Shown: positions 38,473 through 47,700, counted from the first letter of the stretch. The stretch is DNA of 64,000 nt from Lacticaseibacillus songhuajiangensis (GCF_003946025.1 NZ_RHNR01000001.1:62001-126000), one strand, 5' to 3'. The notes: generated by a model not told the origin, from the letters alone. Numbers and translations: made by a program.

Positions 38473-40287
38473 CTAAGCACCTAAGTTCGGCAGCACTGGC
38501 TTGGCATAGTAATAGCCTTGACCTTCAATCACACCTAGACCGCGCCCCAGTGCCACGTCATTGGTAGTTTCAATGCCCTCCAGTACGAAACTCAGGTGGT
38601 ACTGCGCTGCCAGCCGCAGCCAAAACTCAATTTTGGCCTGCAAAGCATCATCGTCGTGATCATCCCGCAGGTTCTGCATCGCAAACTTCACCCCGTCAAC
38701 ATAGGGCAGAAAGTCACGCGTCGCGGCAAAAGAGTTATCCGAGCCAACATCATCGATGATGATCTTGATGCCCGCTTCATGGTAAGTTTTCGCCACCTGC
38801 TTAAAGCGCTCGAGCTCCGGTAAGTCCACCAGTTCGACCTGCAGCGGCCCGTCTAAGGACGCGACGGCAACAAATTGCCCCAACACGGTCGCTACCTCCG
38901 GATCCAGAAACTGCTCTGGCAGGAGGTTCAGGTTCACCGCGCGGCGCTGCAGTTGGCGCAGCACCTTGTGCAGCAAGTGCACCGTCGTTGCCGGCGGAAT
39001 GTTAAAGTCCTGCGGCAAGCGCCAACAGTCCACCATGTCATCGTACATCCGCAGCAGCAGTTCGCTCCGCACAGTTCGCCCATCGCGAATATCCACAATC
39101 GGCTGGGCAAAATACGTGTAGGTGAAGAGCGCCACTGGTTGGTCATTGAGCTGCAACGTTTTGTCTTCAATTGTAATCGTGTCGCGGCCGTGCCGCTTGG
39201 ACAGGTACAAACTGTTATACGCACGCCGGAACAGGTCTTGTGCCGCATCGTCTGGACGCAGCGCCGTCATCCCCACTGAGATGGACACGTGGACCGTGCT
39301 CATGTCCGTGGCAAAAGGCGTCGTGCGCACGCGTGCCCAGCAATCACGGACGACGGCGATTGCCGCAGTTGTGTTGCTGCTGGGGAAGATAATGTTAAAT
39401 TCCTCGCCGCCGGTTCGGTAAATCTGGTAAGGCAAGCGACTTTCAGTCAGCACCTTGTCCAGCAGCGTGGACACACCGACAAGCACGTCGTTACCGCTGA
39501 GGTGGCCGTAGCGGTCGTTAATCACCTTGAAGTGGTCAATGTCGAGCATCACCATCGTCAGCGGCCGCCCATCAGCCTGCGCACTGGCAACCAACTGCGT
39601 AATATCGCGGTGGAAGCGGGCGTAGGTTTTGGCGTTCGTCAGGCTGTCAAAGTCAGCCAGCTTTTTGAGTTCAGCCCGATGTAGCCGTTCGTTATGGCTG
39701 CTCGTCCAGAGCATAAAGGCGAACATCATCACCACCACATAAATCACGACCGACATCACCCGGTTGCTCAGCTGCATCTGCGGATGCAGCAGCCAGTACA
39801 GCAGGCCGTTGATTGTAACTAGGGTGAACACCACCGAAGCGTTGTAGTGCCACTTGCCATGCATGCGCCGCAGCACCAAGCCGAAGCCGCAGAGCAAAAC
39901 CAAGCTCATCAGCAGTTGCGCACGCGAGTGGTAATACACTAGGTAGCTCCAGACGTCAAAGGCCGCATACAGGCTGGCGCGAACAACGAATTCCCAGTTC
40001 GTGAGGCGGTCGTCCAGCATCTGGATGCTGATGACGACCAGTTGCATGTTTTGATACATGAAGTCGTTCATGGGATCCATGTAGTTCCCGTAAGCCAGCG
40101 AGATGAGGATGCCAAGGTCAATCAAAGTAATGCCGACGCGCATCCAGCGCTTTTGGAAGTGCGACAAACTGCTTTCACTGGAAAAGCCCAGTTCCCACAA
40201 CGTGTTGTGCATGGCCATGTAGCCCAAGGTCATACACAGTTCTAAGAGCAAGTGGACGAGCCACACTTGCCAGTTAAAATATTGCAT
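38473..40287 (-). CDS. Membrane GGDEF-EAL c-di-GMP metabolic protein, both sites intact
   Basis: 604 residues, same architecture as its neighbour and about collinear with it. N-terminal membrane sensor of about six helices, then LDIDHFKVINDRYGHLSGN and GGEEF, then an EAL domain with ELLLR, LNLLPEQF, VELV, DDVGSDN, VKFAMQ, LEGIE and GQGYY, so every catalytic position is filled. Could act as diguanylate cyclase, phosphodiesterase or switch between them. GGGGGGTGAG precedes the ATG. Heads a two-gene operon created by tandem duplication. Confidence 0.9.
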   Translation of the reverse strand: MQYFNWQVWLVHLLLELCMTLGYMAMHNTLWELGFSSESSLSHFQKRWMRVGITLIDLGILISLAYGNYMDPMNDFMYQNMQLVVISIQMLDDRLTNWEFVVRASLYAAFDVWSYLVYYHSRAQLLMSLVLLCGFGLVLRRMHGKWHYNASVVFTLVTINGLLYWLLHPQMQLSNRVMSVVIYVVVMMFAFMLWTSSHNERLHRAELKKLADFDSLTNAKTYARFHRDITQLVASAQADGRPLTMVMLDIDHFKVINDRYGHLSGNDVLVGVSTLLDKVLTESRLPYQIYRTGGEEFNIIFPSSNTTAAIAVVRDCWARVRTTPFATDMSTVHVSISVGMTALRPDDAAQDLFRRAYNSLYLSKRHGRDTITIEDKTLQLNDQPVALFTYTYFAQPIVDIRDGRTVRSELLLRMYDDMVDCWRLPQDFNIPPATTVHLLHKVLRQLQRRAVNLNLLPEQFLDPEVATVLGQFVAVASLDGPLQVELVDLPELERFKQVAKTYHEAGIKIIIDDVGSDNSFAATRDFLPYVDGVKFAMQNLRDDHDDDALQAKIEFWLRLAAQYHLSFVLEGIETTNDVALGRGLGVIEGQGYYYAKPVLPNLGA

Positions 40288-40366
40288 CCACTCACCCCCC
40301 GTGGTGAAATGCAGCCGTGCTGATGCGCAGCGCCGTGAGCCCAGCCTTCAGCATTTTGCAAAGCTG

Positions 40367-43114
40367 TTAGTGAATAATCTTACTAATCTTGGCGTTCTCG
40401 TGCACCTTGTTCATCAGCGGTTCAATCGGCTTCTTCAGCAGCAAGCCCAGCAGGAAGAACACAAGACCAAACGCCGTCAGCACCAGAATATCGATGCGCA
40501 TGTTCGACCAGTAGATTCCGCCGACCGTTTCGCGCAGCAGGTTAACCGCGTAGGTGAACGGCAGCCACGGATTAATCATCTGGAAGAACGCGCCGGATAA
40601 CTGAATCGGGAAATTCCCGCCGGCCCCGGAGATAGACAGCACCAGAATGATGATGCCCAGCCCTTTGCCGACGTTACCGAAAAGCGCCACCAGGCTGTAG
40701 AGAATCGCCATGAAGATGAGGTCCAGGAACAAGCTGGCCGCCACGAAGCTGACCGGATTAGCCACGTACGCGTGGAGCAAGAACATGTTCCCGAGCGCGA
40801 CAATAAGCGCCTGAATCAGCCCCATCACGGCAAAAGTCATGAAACGCCCGCCAAAGCGCGCCTTGGTGCCAAACCGCTTCTTCTGTTCATCGCTCAGCGC
40901 GTAGTCCGTCACCAAAATGCTGGACAGCAGCAGGCCGCCGACCCACATGCACAGCGCCGTGTAGAACGGTGCGGAGGCGGAGCCGTACGTTGGAATTGGG
41001 TAGAAGGACTTGGTCTTGAGCGTCACTGGTGCGGCTAAGAAATTGGCTTCCTTACCGGCGTCGCGTTTGAGCAGCGCAATCAGCTTGTCAAAATCAACCG
41101 ACTTCTCACCCTTTTTGATGGCCGTCGCGCCCTTCTTAATGCCGGTGCGCAGCAGTGGCCAGTCCTTAGCAATGAGCTGATTGGCTTCGGTCAGGGCACT
41201 TTCGGCCTCCGGCAACTTAGCGTTAATTGTCGCCATAGTTGTCGTCAGCTCGGTTTCCAGGTTGGGCAAGTCATCACGGATAAAGGTACTTGCTTGCCCC
41301 AACTTGGTTTTCAGTGTTGGGTAATCGTTCTGGTACAGGCTGGACGCGAGGTTCAGACCTTTGGTGATCTTGGTCATGTTGCCGTTGAGGAGCACGTTGG
41401 CGTCGTGGATTTCTTGACCCACTGCCGGCAACTGCTTTTCATACTTTTGCATGTAGCCAATTGTCGTTTTGAGCAGCGACTTGGTATTGCCAAGCAAACT
41501 TGGCAACATTGGCAGCACCTGGCTGTTCAATTGCGAAAGTGTGAGTGCAGAGTTACTCAACAGCTTCTTGAACTGCGTGTTGAACTTACCGACCGCCGTG
41601 TCAATGTGGGCATTCGTAATTGCCGTGCTAGCAGTCGCCACCTTACCGGCAGTACTACCGAGCTGACTAATTGTCTGTTTAGCCGCCGTTAAGTTGCCGT
41701 TCTTCAGGCTAGTCTGCGCGGCCGTTGCTTGCGGCGCGGCTGCCTGCAAAATCGTCGCCAAGTTGGTGAGGCGGGCCGCTGCGGCTGTCAGCTGGCTACG
41801 CTCTGGCCAACCAATTGCAGCAGCTCCCTTGTTGTACGCCGCTTCAATGCTGCTTAGTGACTGCGCGAGACTCGTCGCCGTCTGCTGTCCTTCGCTCAGG
41901 TCACTTGCCAGCTGCCCCAACAGCGTTACCGCCGCTTCTTTGGCAGCAGTGTTGTTCGGGTCTTGTTCCAGCTCATTGAGGTAATTGTTCAGCTTCGTCA
42001 TGTCCGCCGCAAAACTCGTGTTGAGGCTGGTGATGGTCGCTAGGCCGCCACTGACTGCCGTCTGCACAGCCGGCAGCGCCTTATCGATGCGCGGAATCAC
42101 GTCATCCTTGGCCGTTGCCACCGCGGACTGGGCACTCTTGGCTGTCGCGGTAACGGCAGGCAATGCCTGATCCAGCTTATTCACGAGCGTCAGACCTTGC
42201 TGCGCAGCCGCCGTTGCTTTCGTCAGCTGTGCAGCCAGGGTAGCGAAGTCTTCATCCACCGTTTTCACTTGGCTCCCCGCCTGCTTGATTTCGGGAATTT
42301 TGCCTTGCAAGGTTGTCGCAAGTTGGCCAGCCGTTTCGACTTCGGGCAGGTAATCATTCACCTTCAACACTTTCTGCGCCAGCTGGTTGGCCTCCGGCAG
42401 GTACTGCATGAACGCGTTGGCCTTGGCAATCTTCGCCTTAATGCTTGGCATCTGTGTCTGCAATTCCTGCGCCGCCTTGATGTACTTCTCCATCTCGGGC
42501 AATTTCTGATTGCTATCGAGAATGAGGCTGGCAAAACGACGCAGCATCGGCAGGTTGTCGTTCAGATCAACACCGGCTTCGTTGAAGGCGGTCATCATTG
42601 TATTGGCAACCGTCTGCTGGAACTGACCCGAAATCGTAGCTTGCAAAGTGCTAGCCCCAGTGGTGGTCAGCTTTGGGGCAATGGCGTTGATTTTTTCGTT
42701 CACGTAATACTGCAAGTGCGGCTTTTGCATTTTGCCGTCGACAAAACTAAGCAGCTGCTTCGAGAACTTCTTGGAAACGTAAATCCCTGCGTAGTAATCC
42801 CCACTGCGCACACCGTCTTCGACCTGCGCCTTGGAGGAGACAAAAGTCCAGCCGAGCTTATCGTTCTTTTTCAGCTGTTTCACTAGCTGCTCGCCAATGG
42901 CAATCTTCTTGCCTTCAAAACTCGTCGACTTGTCGTCCGAATACACCGCCACTTTGAGGTCAGAAGTATTCGTATAGGGATCCCACAAGGCCCAGACGTT
43001 GAACCAGCAGTACAGGGAAGGGATGATTAATAAGGCCAGCATCAATAATGTTGCGGCCTTGCTCTTAAAGATTCGTTTCCAGTCGAGCAGGAAGAGCGTC
43101 CAAGCATTGCGCAT
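40367..43114 (-). CDS. YhgE/Pip-type ABC-2 membrane protein
   Basis: 915 residues. An N-terminal membrane helix (AATLLMLALLIIPSLYCWFNVWALWDPY) with the YhgE signature, a very long extracellular part (about 70-680) rich in Ala, Thr, Gln and Leu that is predicted to be helical or coiled-coil, and five or six C-terminal helices of the ABC-2 exporter fold. Relatives include the lactococcal phage infection protein Pip and ESX-like secretion components. Its role may be export or envelope stress; phage receptor function is only a possibility. Ends SKIIH. A monocistronic gene. Confidence 0.9.
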   Translation of the reverse strand: MRNAWTLFLLDWKRIFKSKAATLLMLALLIIPSLYCWFNVWALWDPYTNTSDLKVAVYSDDKSTSFEGKKIAIGEQLVKQLKKNDKLGWTFVSSKAQVEDGVRSGDYYAGIYVSKKFSKQLLSFVDGKMQKPHLQYYVNEKINAIAPKLTTTGASTLQATISGQFQQTVANTMMTAFNEAGVDLNDNLPMLRRFASLILDSNQKLPEMEKYIKAAQELQTQMPSIKAKIAKANAFMQYLPEANQLAQKVLKVNDYLPEVETAGQLATTLQGKIPEIKQAGSQVKTVDEDFATLAAQLTKATAAAQQGLTLVNKLDQALPAVTATAKSAQSAVATAKDDVIPRIDKALPAVQTAVSGGLATITSLNTSFAADMTKLNNYLNELEQDPNNTAAKEAAVTLLGQLASDLSEGQQTATSLAQSLSSIEAAYNKGAAAIGWPERSQLTAAAARLTNLATILQAAAPQATAAQTSLKNGNLTAAKQTISQLGSTAGKVATASTAITNAHIDTAVGKFNTQFKKLLSNSALTLSQLNSQVLPMLPSLLGNTKSLLKTTIGYMQKYEKQLPAVGQEIHDANVLLNGNMTKITKGLNLASSLYQNDYPTLKTKLGQASTFIRDDLPNLETELTTTMATINAKLPEAESALTEANQLIAKDWPLLRTGIKKGATAIKKGEKSVDFDKLIALLKRDAGKEANFLAAPVTLKTKSFYPIPTYGSASAPFYTALCMWVGGLLLSSILVTDYALSDEQKKRFGTKARFGGRFMTFAVMGLIQALIVALGNMFLLHAYVANPVSFVAASLFLDLIFMAILYSLVALFGNVGKGLGIIILVLSISGAGGNFPIQLSGAFFQMINPWLPFTYAVNLLRETVGGIYWSNMRIDILVLTAFGLVFFLLGLLLKKPIEPLMNKVHENAKISKIIH

Positions 43115-43362
43115 AATAACTACTCCATTTTTCTTTTTATATACTCAAAAATATTTTAGCATAATTTGCACGTTTTTCTTAGTTGAAGCCGGTCGTTAGC
43201 GGATTTTCAAAGGCTTTCATACCACCAATTTTGAGCCACCAAGTGGTAGCAACCTTCAGCCGCTTGTCGATTGCTTGTTCAGCTCCTAAAATCGTATTTC
43301 CCGGGAAATGACGCCACAAATGGGGAAAACATGGTAAACTAAACGCTAAAGGGGTTGAAAAC

Positions 43363-43998
43363 GTGTTCAAAGAACTTGCAGTTGAGAACTTTACAAACAT
43401 TCCGAAGGCGATTGCCGCCGGTGCGAACCGCATTGAGCTGAACGACAACTTAGCTGTGGGGGGAACAACCGTCTCCCGCGGCGTCATGGCCTGCAGCGCG
43501 CAGTATACCCGTGAAAATGGGATCCCGCTCGTGGCAATGATTCGTCCTCGGGGCGGAAATTTCGTATACGACGACATGGAACTGGCCATGATGATTGGCG
43601 ACATTCGCAGCGCCAATGAACTGCGTGTGCCTGCCGTTGCGTTCGGCGCAACCACCGCCGATGGCAAGCTGGACACGCGCGCAATGTCAATGCTACTGGA
43701 AGCCAGTGCCGGAATGGATGCTGTCTGCCACATGGCTTTTGACGCCATCGCCGATGAATACCAGCGCGGGGCCGTCGATTGGCTTGCCGAACATGGCGTC
43801 AAGCGCATCTTGACCCACGGGGGCATGCTCAGTCAGCCGATTGACGCCACCCTCCTGCGGTTGCAAGAGATTTGCCGCTGGGCAAACGGGCGCATTGAAA
43901 TTCTGCCTGGTGGCGGAATTAACCCCAACAACGCGCTCATGGTGACCGCGGCGCTGGGTGTGCACGAGGTTCATGGCACCCGCATCGTTAAATATTAA
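43363..43998 (+). CDS. cutC: CutC family protein
   Basis: 211 residues with a TIM-barrel CutC fold: ELAVENFTNIPKAIAAGANRIELNDNLAVGG at the start, AMIRPRGGNFVYDD, and the C-terminal ILTHGG and EILPGGGI. Named for copper homeostasis, but its biochemical activity is still doubtful. Starts at GTG 43363 after AAAGGGGTTG. A cre-like TGAAAACGTGTTCA overlaps the start region (43354-43367), which may be chance. Confidence 0.9.
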   Translation: MFKELAVENFTNIPKAIAAGANRIELNDNLAVGGTTVSRGVMACSAQYTRENGIPLVAMIRPRGGNFVYDDMELAMMIGDIRSANELRVPAVAFGATTADGKLDTRAMSMLLEASAGMDAVCHMAFDAIADEYQRGAVDWLAEHGVKRILTHGGMLSQPIDATLLRLQEICRWANGRIEILPGGGINPNNALMVTAALGVHEVHGTRIVKY

Positions 43999-44164
43999 AA
44001 TAATTTTGCAACATGCTGCCTGGACGCTGGCCGTTCTTCAATGAATCTGCCGCGTACGGGCATTTTTTGTGTTACCAACGCGACTACCCACCATCAGGCA
44101 ATAATTGCAGCAAGGTGTTAAACTAGAGTTAGCATTGCAAGTATAGAAACGGAGGAATTAAGTT

Positions 44165-44662
44165 ATGGAAATTACACGACACGGCGAAGCGCAGCAGACA
44201 AACGGCCAGGCACCACAGATTGGGCACGTTATCCCCGCCTTTAGCCTGCAGCGGGCGGACGGCAGTAAGCTGACGAATGCTGACCTAAGCGCAGCGCACA
44301 CGCTCATTAGTGTTGTCCCCGACATCACGACGCGAGTCTGCAGCATTTCAACCAAGGAATTCAACAAGTCCGTCGATCAGTTCAAGGATGTTCGTTTCTT
44401 AACCGTTTCGACCAACACAACGGAGCAGCAGCAACATTGGTGCGCTGCTGAGGGTGTTAAGTCCATCGAGCTGGTTTCCGACGCAGACGGCGAGTTCGGC
44501 CGCAGCATGGGCCTTTACGTTGATGGTAACAACACCGACGCCCGTAGTGTCTGGATTCTCGACCAAGACGGCAAAATTGTTTACCGCGAAATTATCAAGG
44601 AACAAAGCGACGAACCTGACTACAGCTCCGCACTGGCTTACCTTGAAGCTCACCAGCACTAA
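44165..44662 (+). CDS. tpx: Thiol peroxidase (Tpx-type atypical 2-Cys peroxiredoxin)
   Basis: 165 residues. Peroxidatic Cys59 in PDITTRVCSIS and resolving Cys93 in HWCAAEG match the Tpx family. It reduces hydrogen peroxide and alkyl hydroperoxides using thioredoxin. The convergent gene at 44735 encodes a thioredoxin-like protein, a plausible reductant. AACGGAGGAATTAAGTT precedes the ATG. Confidence 0.95.
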   Translation: MEITRHGEAQQTNGQAPQIGHVIPAFSLQRADGSKLTNADLSAAHTLISVVPDITTRVCSISTKEFNKSVDQFKDVRFLTVSTNTTEQQQHWCAAEGVKSIELVSDADGEFGRSMGLYVDGNNTDARSVWILDQDGKIVYREIIKEQSDEPDYSSALAYLEAHQH

Positions 44663-44670
44663 ACGACAGC

Positions 44671-44723
44671 AAAAAAAGAGCCCGACCGGAATTCGTTAAA
44701 CGAATTCCGGTCGGGCTCTTTTT
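44671..44723. terminator. Bidirectional terminator between tpx and the thioredoxin gene
   Basis: GAGCCCGACCGGAATTCG pairs perfectly with CGAATTCCGGTCGGGCTC, flanked by A7 and T5. Confidence 0.9.
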
Positions 44724-44734
44724 CGAGTGACAGT

Positions 44735-45076
44735 TTATGCCAATACCTTGTCTTCAACCCAAGCGGTAACATCCTTAGGGTTGAGGCGTTCGCCGTTACC
44801 AATGTGGTCCAGCTGCTTGCCGTCTTCGAAAAGCACGAAGGCAGGAATTCCGCGCAGGCCCTGCGCCGTGGCAACATCGATGTTGGCGTCGCGGTCAGCA
44901 TCGACCCAGCCGGCACCCTTGCTGGTGGCAAGATCCTTAATGCCCTGTACAAAAGGCTTGATGGCCTTGCAGTCACCACACCAGTCTGCGGTCAAGAACA
45001 TAATCTGCTTACCCGGCTTGTTAATTACTTGGTTTACTGCTTCGTCAGAAACGACTTCTGGTTTGTAAAGTTGCAT
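44735..45076 (-). CDS. Thioredoxin-like protein with CGDC active site
   Basis: 113 residues with the thioredoxin fold: FLTADWCGDCKAIKPF (Cys33 and Cys36) and the cis-Pro in RGIPAFVLF. The active site is CGDC instead of the canonical CGPC, which should shift its redox potential. It faces tpx across a shared terminator, suggesting a joint peroxide-defence function. AGGAGGATTCTTACG precedes the ATG. Confidence 0.92.
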   Translation of the reverse strand: MQLYKPEVVSDEAVNQVINKPGKQIMFLTADWCGDCKAIKPFVQGIKDLATSKGAGWVDADRDANIDVATAQGLRGIPAFVLFEDGKQLDHIGNGERLNPKDVTAWVEDKVLA

Positions 45077-45184
45077 CGTAAGAATCCTCCTAGTTAGGGT
45101 AGGCCCGTTGGGCGCACCGATTTAATAGATTTATTATCGCACGTTTTTCAAATTTTGCAAACTAAAAGTAAGCAAAATGTGTCC

Positions 45185-45213
45185 TTGCGAGCCCCTGCGA
45201 CTATCCATATAAT
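45185..45213 (+). promoter_or_regulatory. Promoter of the first ndk gene
   Basis: TTGCGA (45185-45190), exactly 17 bp, TATAAT (45208-45213), 39 bp before the ATG. Confidence 0.8.
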
Positions 45214-45252
45214 GAAACATGTAGTTTTAGACAGAGAATACGGAGGCGCAGC

Positions 45253-45678
45253 ATGGCAGAAGAACGAACACTAATTCTAGTAAAACCCGATGGGGTCGCA
45301 TGTGGACACATTGGTGAGGTCATTACGCGTCTTGAACGCCGGCGTTACAAGATTGAAGCGCTGAAGGTGCTGAACGCATCCGATGAGCAGCTCCGCGCCC
45401 ACTATTCCGCACTGGTGGACAAGCCTTACTTCCCCGGCATTCAGAAGTTCATGCAGTCCGGTCCCATCGTGGCAATGATTGCCAGTGGTACCGACATCGT
45501 GAATGTTTTCCACAAAATGGTCGGTGCAACCGTGCCTTCTGAGGCCGCTATTGGCACCATTCGCGGTGACTTCGGTCGCAGCTGGGGCCCTGGCCCAATC
45601 CAGAACGTCGTGCACAGCTCCGACAGTATCGAGAGCGCACAACGGGAAATTCCAATCTGGTTCCCAGAAGCGAAATAA
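45253..45678 (+). CDS. ndk: Nucleoside diphosphate kinase, copy 1
   Basis: 141 residues. ERTLILVKPDGVACGHIGE at the N-terminus and the phosphorylated His121 in NVVHSSDS, followed by EIPIWFPE. It balances (d)NTP pools by transferring gamma-phosphates. ACGGAGGCGCAGC precedes the ATG. Own promoter (45185-45213) and own terminator (45685-45711), so it is a separate unit from the paralogue that follows. Confidence 0.95.
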   Translation: MAEERTLILVKPDGVACGHIGEVITRLERRRYKIEALKVLNASDEQLRAHYSALVDKPYFPGIQKFMQSGPIVAMIASGTDIVNVFHKMVGATVPSEAAIGTIRGDFGRSWGPGPIQNVVHSSDSIESAQREIPIWFPEAK

Positions 45679-45684
45679 ATTGAT

Positions 45685-45711
45685 AAAAGCCGCTGCGTAG
45701 TGGCTTTTTTT
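45685..45711 (+). terminator. Terminator of ndk copy 1
   Basis: AAAAGCCGCTGCGTAGTGGCTTTTTTT: stem AGCCGCT/AGTGGCT with a T run. Confidence 0.85.
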
Positions 45712-45760
45712 GTGCGATGAAACCTTGACTTTGTCTGTGTTCAAGTCCATGCCCGCATAG

Positions 45761-45766
45761 TATAAT
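45761..45766 (+). promoter_or_regulatory. -10 element of ndk copy 2
   Basis: Perfect TATAAT, 45 bp before the second ndk start; the -35 is poor (GTTCAA with 16 bp). Confidence 0.55.
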
Positions 45767-45811
45767 GTGGGCATCAATTCGGAAATGTCAGACTTTAACG
45801 GAGGTTGCGAC

Positions 45812-46243
45812 ATGGATCATGAGGAACGGACACTAATTTTGGTCAAGCCGGACGGTGTGGCAAACGGTCACATCGGGGAGATAATCACGCGTCTGGAGCG
45901 ACGGCGTTTTAGCATCGATGCGCTCAAGGTGGTCAACGCGACCAAGCAGCAGCTTGGTCGGCACTACGCTCACCTACTAGACAAACCTTTCTACCATGAG
46001 ATTGAAGACTACATGCTGGAAGGGCCAATTGTCGCCATTATCGCCAGCGGCACGGGGATTGTCGATGTCTTCCACAAAATGGCGGGTCAAACCGATCCTG
46101 GTGAAGCCGATTGCGGCACCATCCGCGGTGATTACGGCCGCGATTGGGACGACGGCATCATCCGCAACGTCGTCCACAGCTCCGACAGTCCCGCAAGCGC
46201 TGAAAATGAAATCACAATTTGGTTCCCTGAACTAACAAAATAG
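45812..46243 (+). CDS. ndk: Nucleoside diphosphate kinase, copy 2
   Basis: 143 residues, clearly paralogous to copy 1 (same ERTLILVKPDGVA-GHIGE-ITRLERRR start) but diverged, with more acidic surface (EIEDYMLEG, RDWDDGI). The active-site His122 in NVVHSSDS is kept. Start ATG 45812 follows GGAGGTTGCGAC; an in-frame ATG at 45767 lacks a site and overlaps the promoter. Own promoter and own terminator (46251-46280). Confidence 0.94.
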   Translation: MDHEERTLILVKPDGVANGHIGEIITRLERRRFSIDALKVVNATKQQLGRHYAHLLDKPFYHEIEDYMLEGPIVAIIASGTGIVDVFHKMAGQTDPGEADCGTIRGDYGRDWDDGIIRNVVHSSDSPASAENEITIWFPELTK

Positions 46244-46250
46244 ATTAACA

Positions 46251-46280
46251 GAGCTCGCGCAAACTGCGCGGGCTTTTTTC
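46251..46280 (+). terminator. Terminator of ndk copy 2
   Basis: GAGCTCGCGCAAACTGCGCGGGCTTTTTTC.. stem AGCTCGCGC/GCGCGGGCT with T6; directly converges on the gpmA terminator. Confidence 0.8.
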
Positions 46281-46294
46281 TTACCCACGAGCAC

Positions 46295-46326
46295 AAAAAA
46301 ACACGCCGCAATCGCGACGTGTTTTC
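46295..46326 (-). terminator. Terminator of gpmA
   Basis: AACACGTCGCGATTGCGGCGTGTT followed by T5 on the minus strand. Confidence 0.8.
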
Positions 46327-46342
46327 CGGTGTCAGCAGGTAA

Positions 46343-47035
46343 TTACTTACCAAGCTTTTCCTTGTTGGTAACCTTCAGCTTGTCGTCGAAGGTGTAAACA
46401 ACTGGTTCACCGGTAGCCATTTCAACATCCATGATGTCAGCATCAGAGATGTTTTCGATGTACTTGGTCAGGGCACGCAGGGAGTTACCGTGCGCAGCGA
46501 TGATGACGTTCTTGCCTGCAAGCAGGTCTGGGGCAATCTTGTCTTCCCAGAAAGGAAGTACGCGTTCGAGCGTAACCTTGAGGTTTTCACCACCAGGGAT
46601 GATCCGTGGGTCAAGGTTTGCGTAACGACGGTCCTGTGCTGCAGATTCTGGGTCATCAGCATCCAGAAGTGGTGGCAGAGTGTCGTAAGAACGACGCCAG
46701 ATGTGAACCTGTTCGTCACCGTACTTTTCAGCGGTTTCCTTCTTGTTGAGACCCTGAAGTGCACCGTAGTGACGTTCGTTAAGACGCCAGGTCTTTTCTT
46801 CAGGAATCCAAAGCTGGTCAGCTTCTTCAAGAGCGTAGTGGAGCGTCTTGATAGCGCGAGTCAGAACGGAAGTGTAAGCCTGGTCAAAGAGAATGCCTGC
46901 TTCCTTGAGCTTCTTACCAGCGTTCTTTGCTTCTTCGACACCCTGTTCGGACAGGTTAACGTCGTGCCAACCAGTGAACTGGTTGGAAAGGTTCCATTCG
47001 GACTGACCATGACGGATCAAAACCAATTTAGCCAT
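46343..47035 (-). CDS. gpmA: 2,3-bisphosphoglycerate-dependent phosphoglycerate mutase
   Basis: 230 residues. [29 protein letters not shown] at the N-terminus holds the phosphohistidine, [13 protein letters not shown] the catalytic Glu and substrate loop, and [12 protein letters not shown] the second His. It interconverts 3- and 2-phosphoglycerate in glycolysis. Codon use is more biased than in neighbours, as expected for a highly expressed gene. Confidence 0.97.
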   Translation of the reverse strand: MAKLVLIRHGQSEWNLSNQFTGWHDVNLSEQGVEEAKNAGKKLKEAGILFDQAYTSVLTRAIKTLHYALEEADQLWIPEEKTWRLNERHYGALQGLNKKETAEKYGDEQVHIWRRSYDTLPPLLDADDPESAAQDRRYANLDPRIIPGGENLKVTLERVLPFWEDKIAPDLLAGKNVIIAAHGNSLRALTKYIENISDADIMDVEMATGEPVVYTFDDKLKVTNKEKLGK

Positions 47036-47132
47036 TGTGTTAATTACCTCACTTTATTTTGTGCACCGGTTTCCCAGCGCCATCATCCTTATATTCTACA
47101 CTAAGAAGTGGCGTTTGACACCCCGATTTTTG

Positions 47133-47660
47133 TTAGAGGGCGAGCCAATAATGAATGTCACTTTCACCCTTGGCACTCGTGAATTCATAACGGAAGGTCT
47201 CCAGACCCCCGATCTGAAAACCGTACTTCAAGTAGAAACGGTTGGCCGCAAGATTGCTACCCTGCGCGATGGTGCACAGCCCCTTGCAGCCATGGGCGCG
47301 CGCAATTGGCCGCACCGCATCCAGCAATTGACTGCCAATGCCATTGCGCCGGTAGTCGCTGTTGACCTTCAAATCATCAAGGTAAACGAAGCGGTTGTAC
47401 TGCCATTCAAAAGTCGCCAGGCCAACACAAGTGTCGCCATCATAAGCGGCCAAGGCAAAACCGGCGGCGTCAATATCCGCAAGCTTGTAGCCTTCCTCGG
47501 GGAAAGTTTGCGTTGTCGGCTGGTCATCCAAGGTTTCGTTGTGGTGCCAGCCTTGGGCATCGCGCGTGACGTGAAAATGCCCAAAACGAGCAAAGGGCTC
47601 ATTGGGGAGCAGCAATGCCTCCTGGTTGGCGGTGGTAACGGGACGAATTGTAATCGACAT
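47133..47660 (-). CDS. GNAT family N-acetyltransferase (streptothricin-acetyltransferase-like)
   Basis: 175 residues. The central YLDDLKVNSDYRRNGIGSQLLDAV is motif A with the acetyl-CoA loop RRNGIG, followed by ANRFYLKYGFQIGG (motif B). The long N-terminal part and overall length resemble Sat/streptothricin acetyltransferases and other drug or polyamine acetylases; no substrate can be assigned. Separated from msrA by 40 bp on the same strand, possibly one transcript. Confidence 0.85.
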   Translation of the reverse strand: MSITIRPVTTANQEALLLPNEPFARFGHFHVTRDAQGWHHNETLDDQPTTQTFPEEGYKLADIDAAGFALAAYDGDTCVGLATFEWQYNRFVYLDDLKVNSDYRRNGIGSQLLDAVRPIARAHGCKGLCTIAQGSNLAANRFYLKYGFQIGGLETFRYEFTSAKGESDIHYWLAL

Positions 47661-47700
47661 AGGCGACCTCTTTTCTGAATGGCCTCATCCTACCGCCACG

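Noticed and set aside
40367-43114. Long Ala/Thr/Gln-rich region considered as a tape-measure or phage protein
   Set aside because: The flanking ABC-2 helices and N-terminal YhgE signature identify a YhgE/Pip membrane protein; no phage genes nearby.
43354-43367. cre site at the cutC start
   Set aside because: One mismatch and overlap with the ribosome site and start codon; could easily be chance, so it is mentioned only in the cutC entry.
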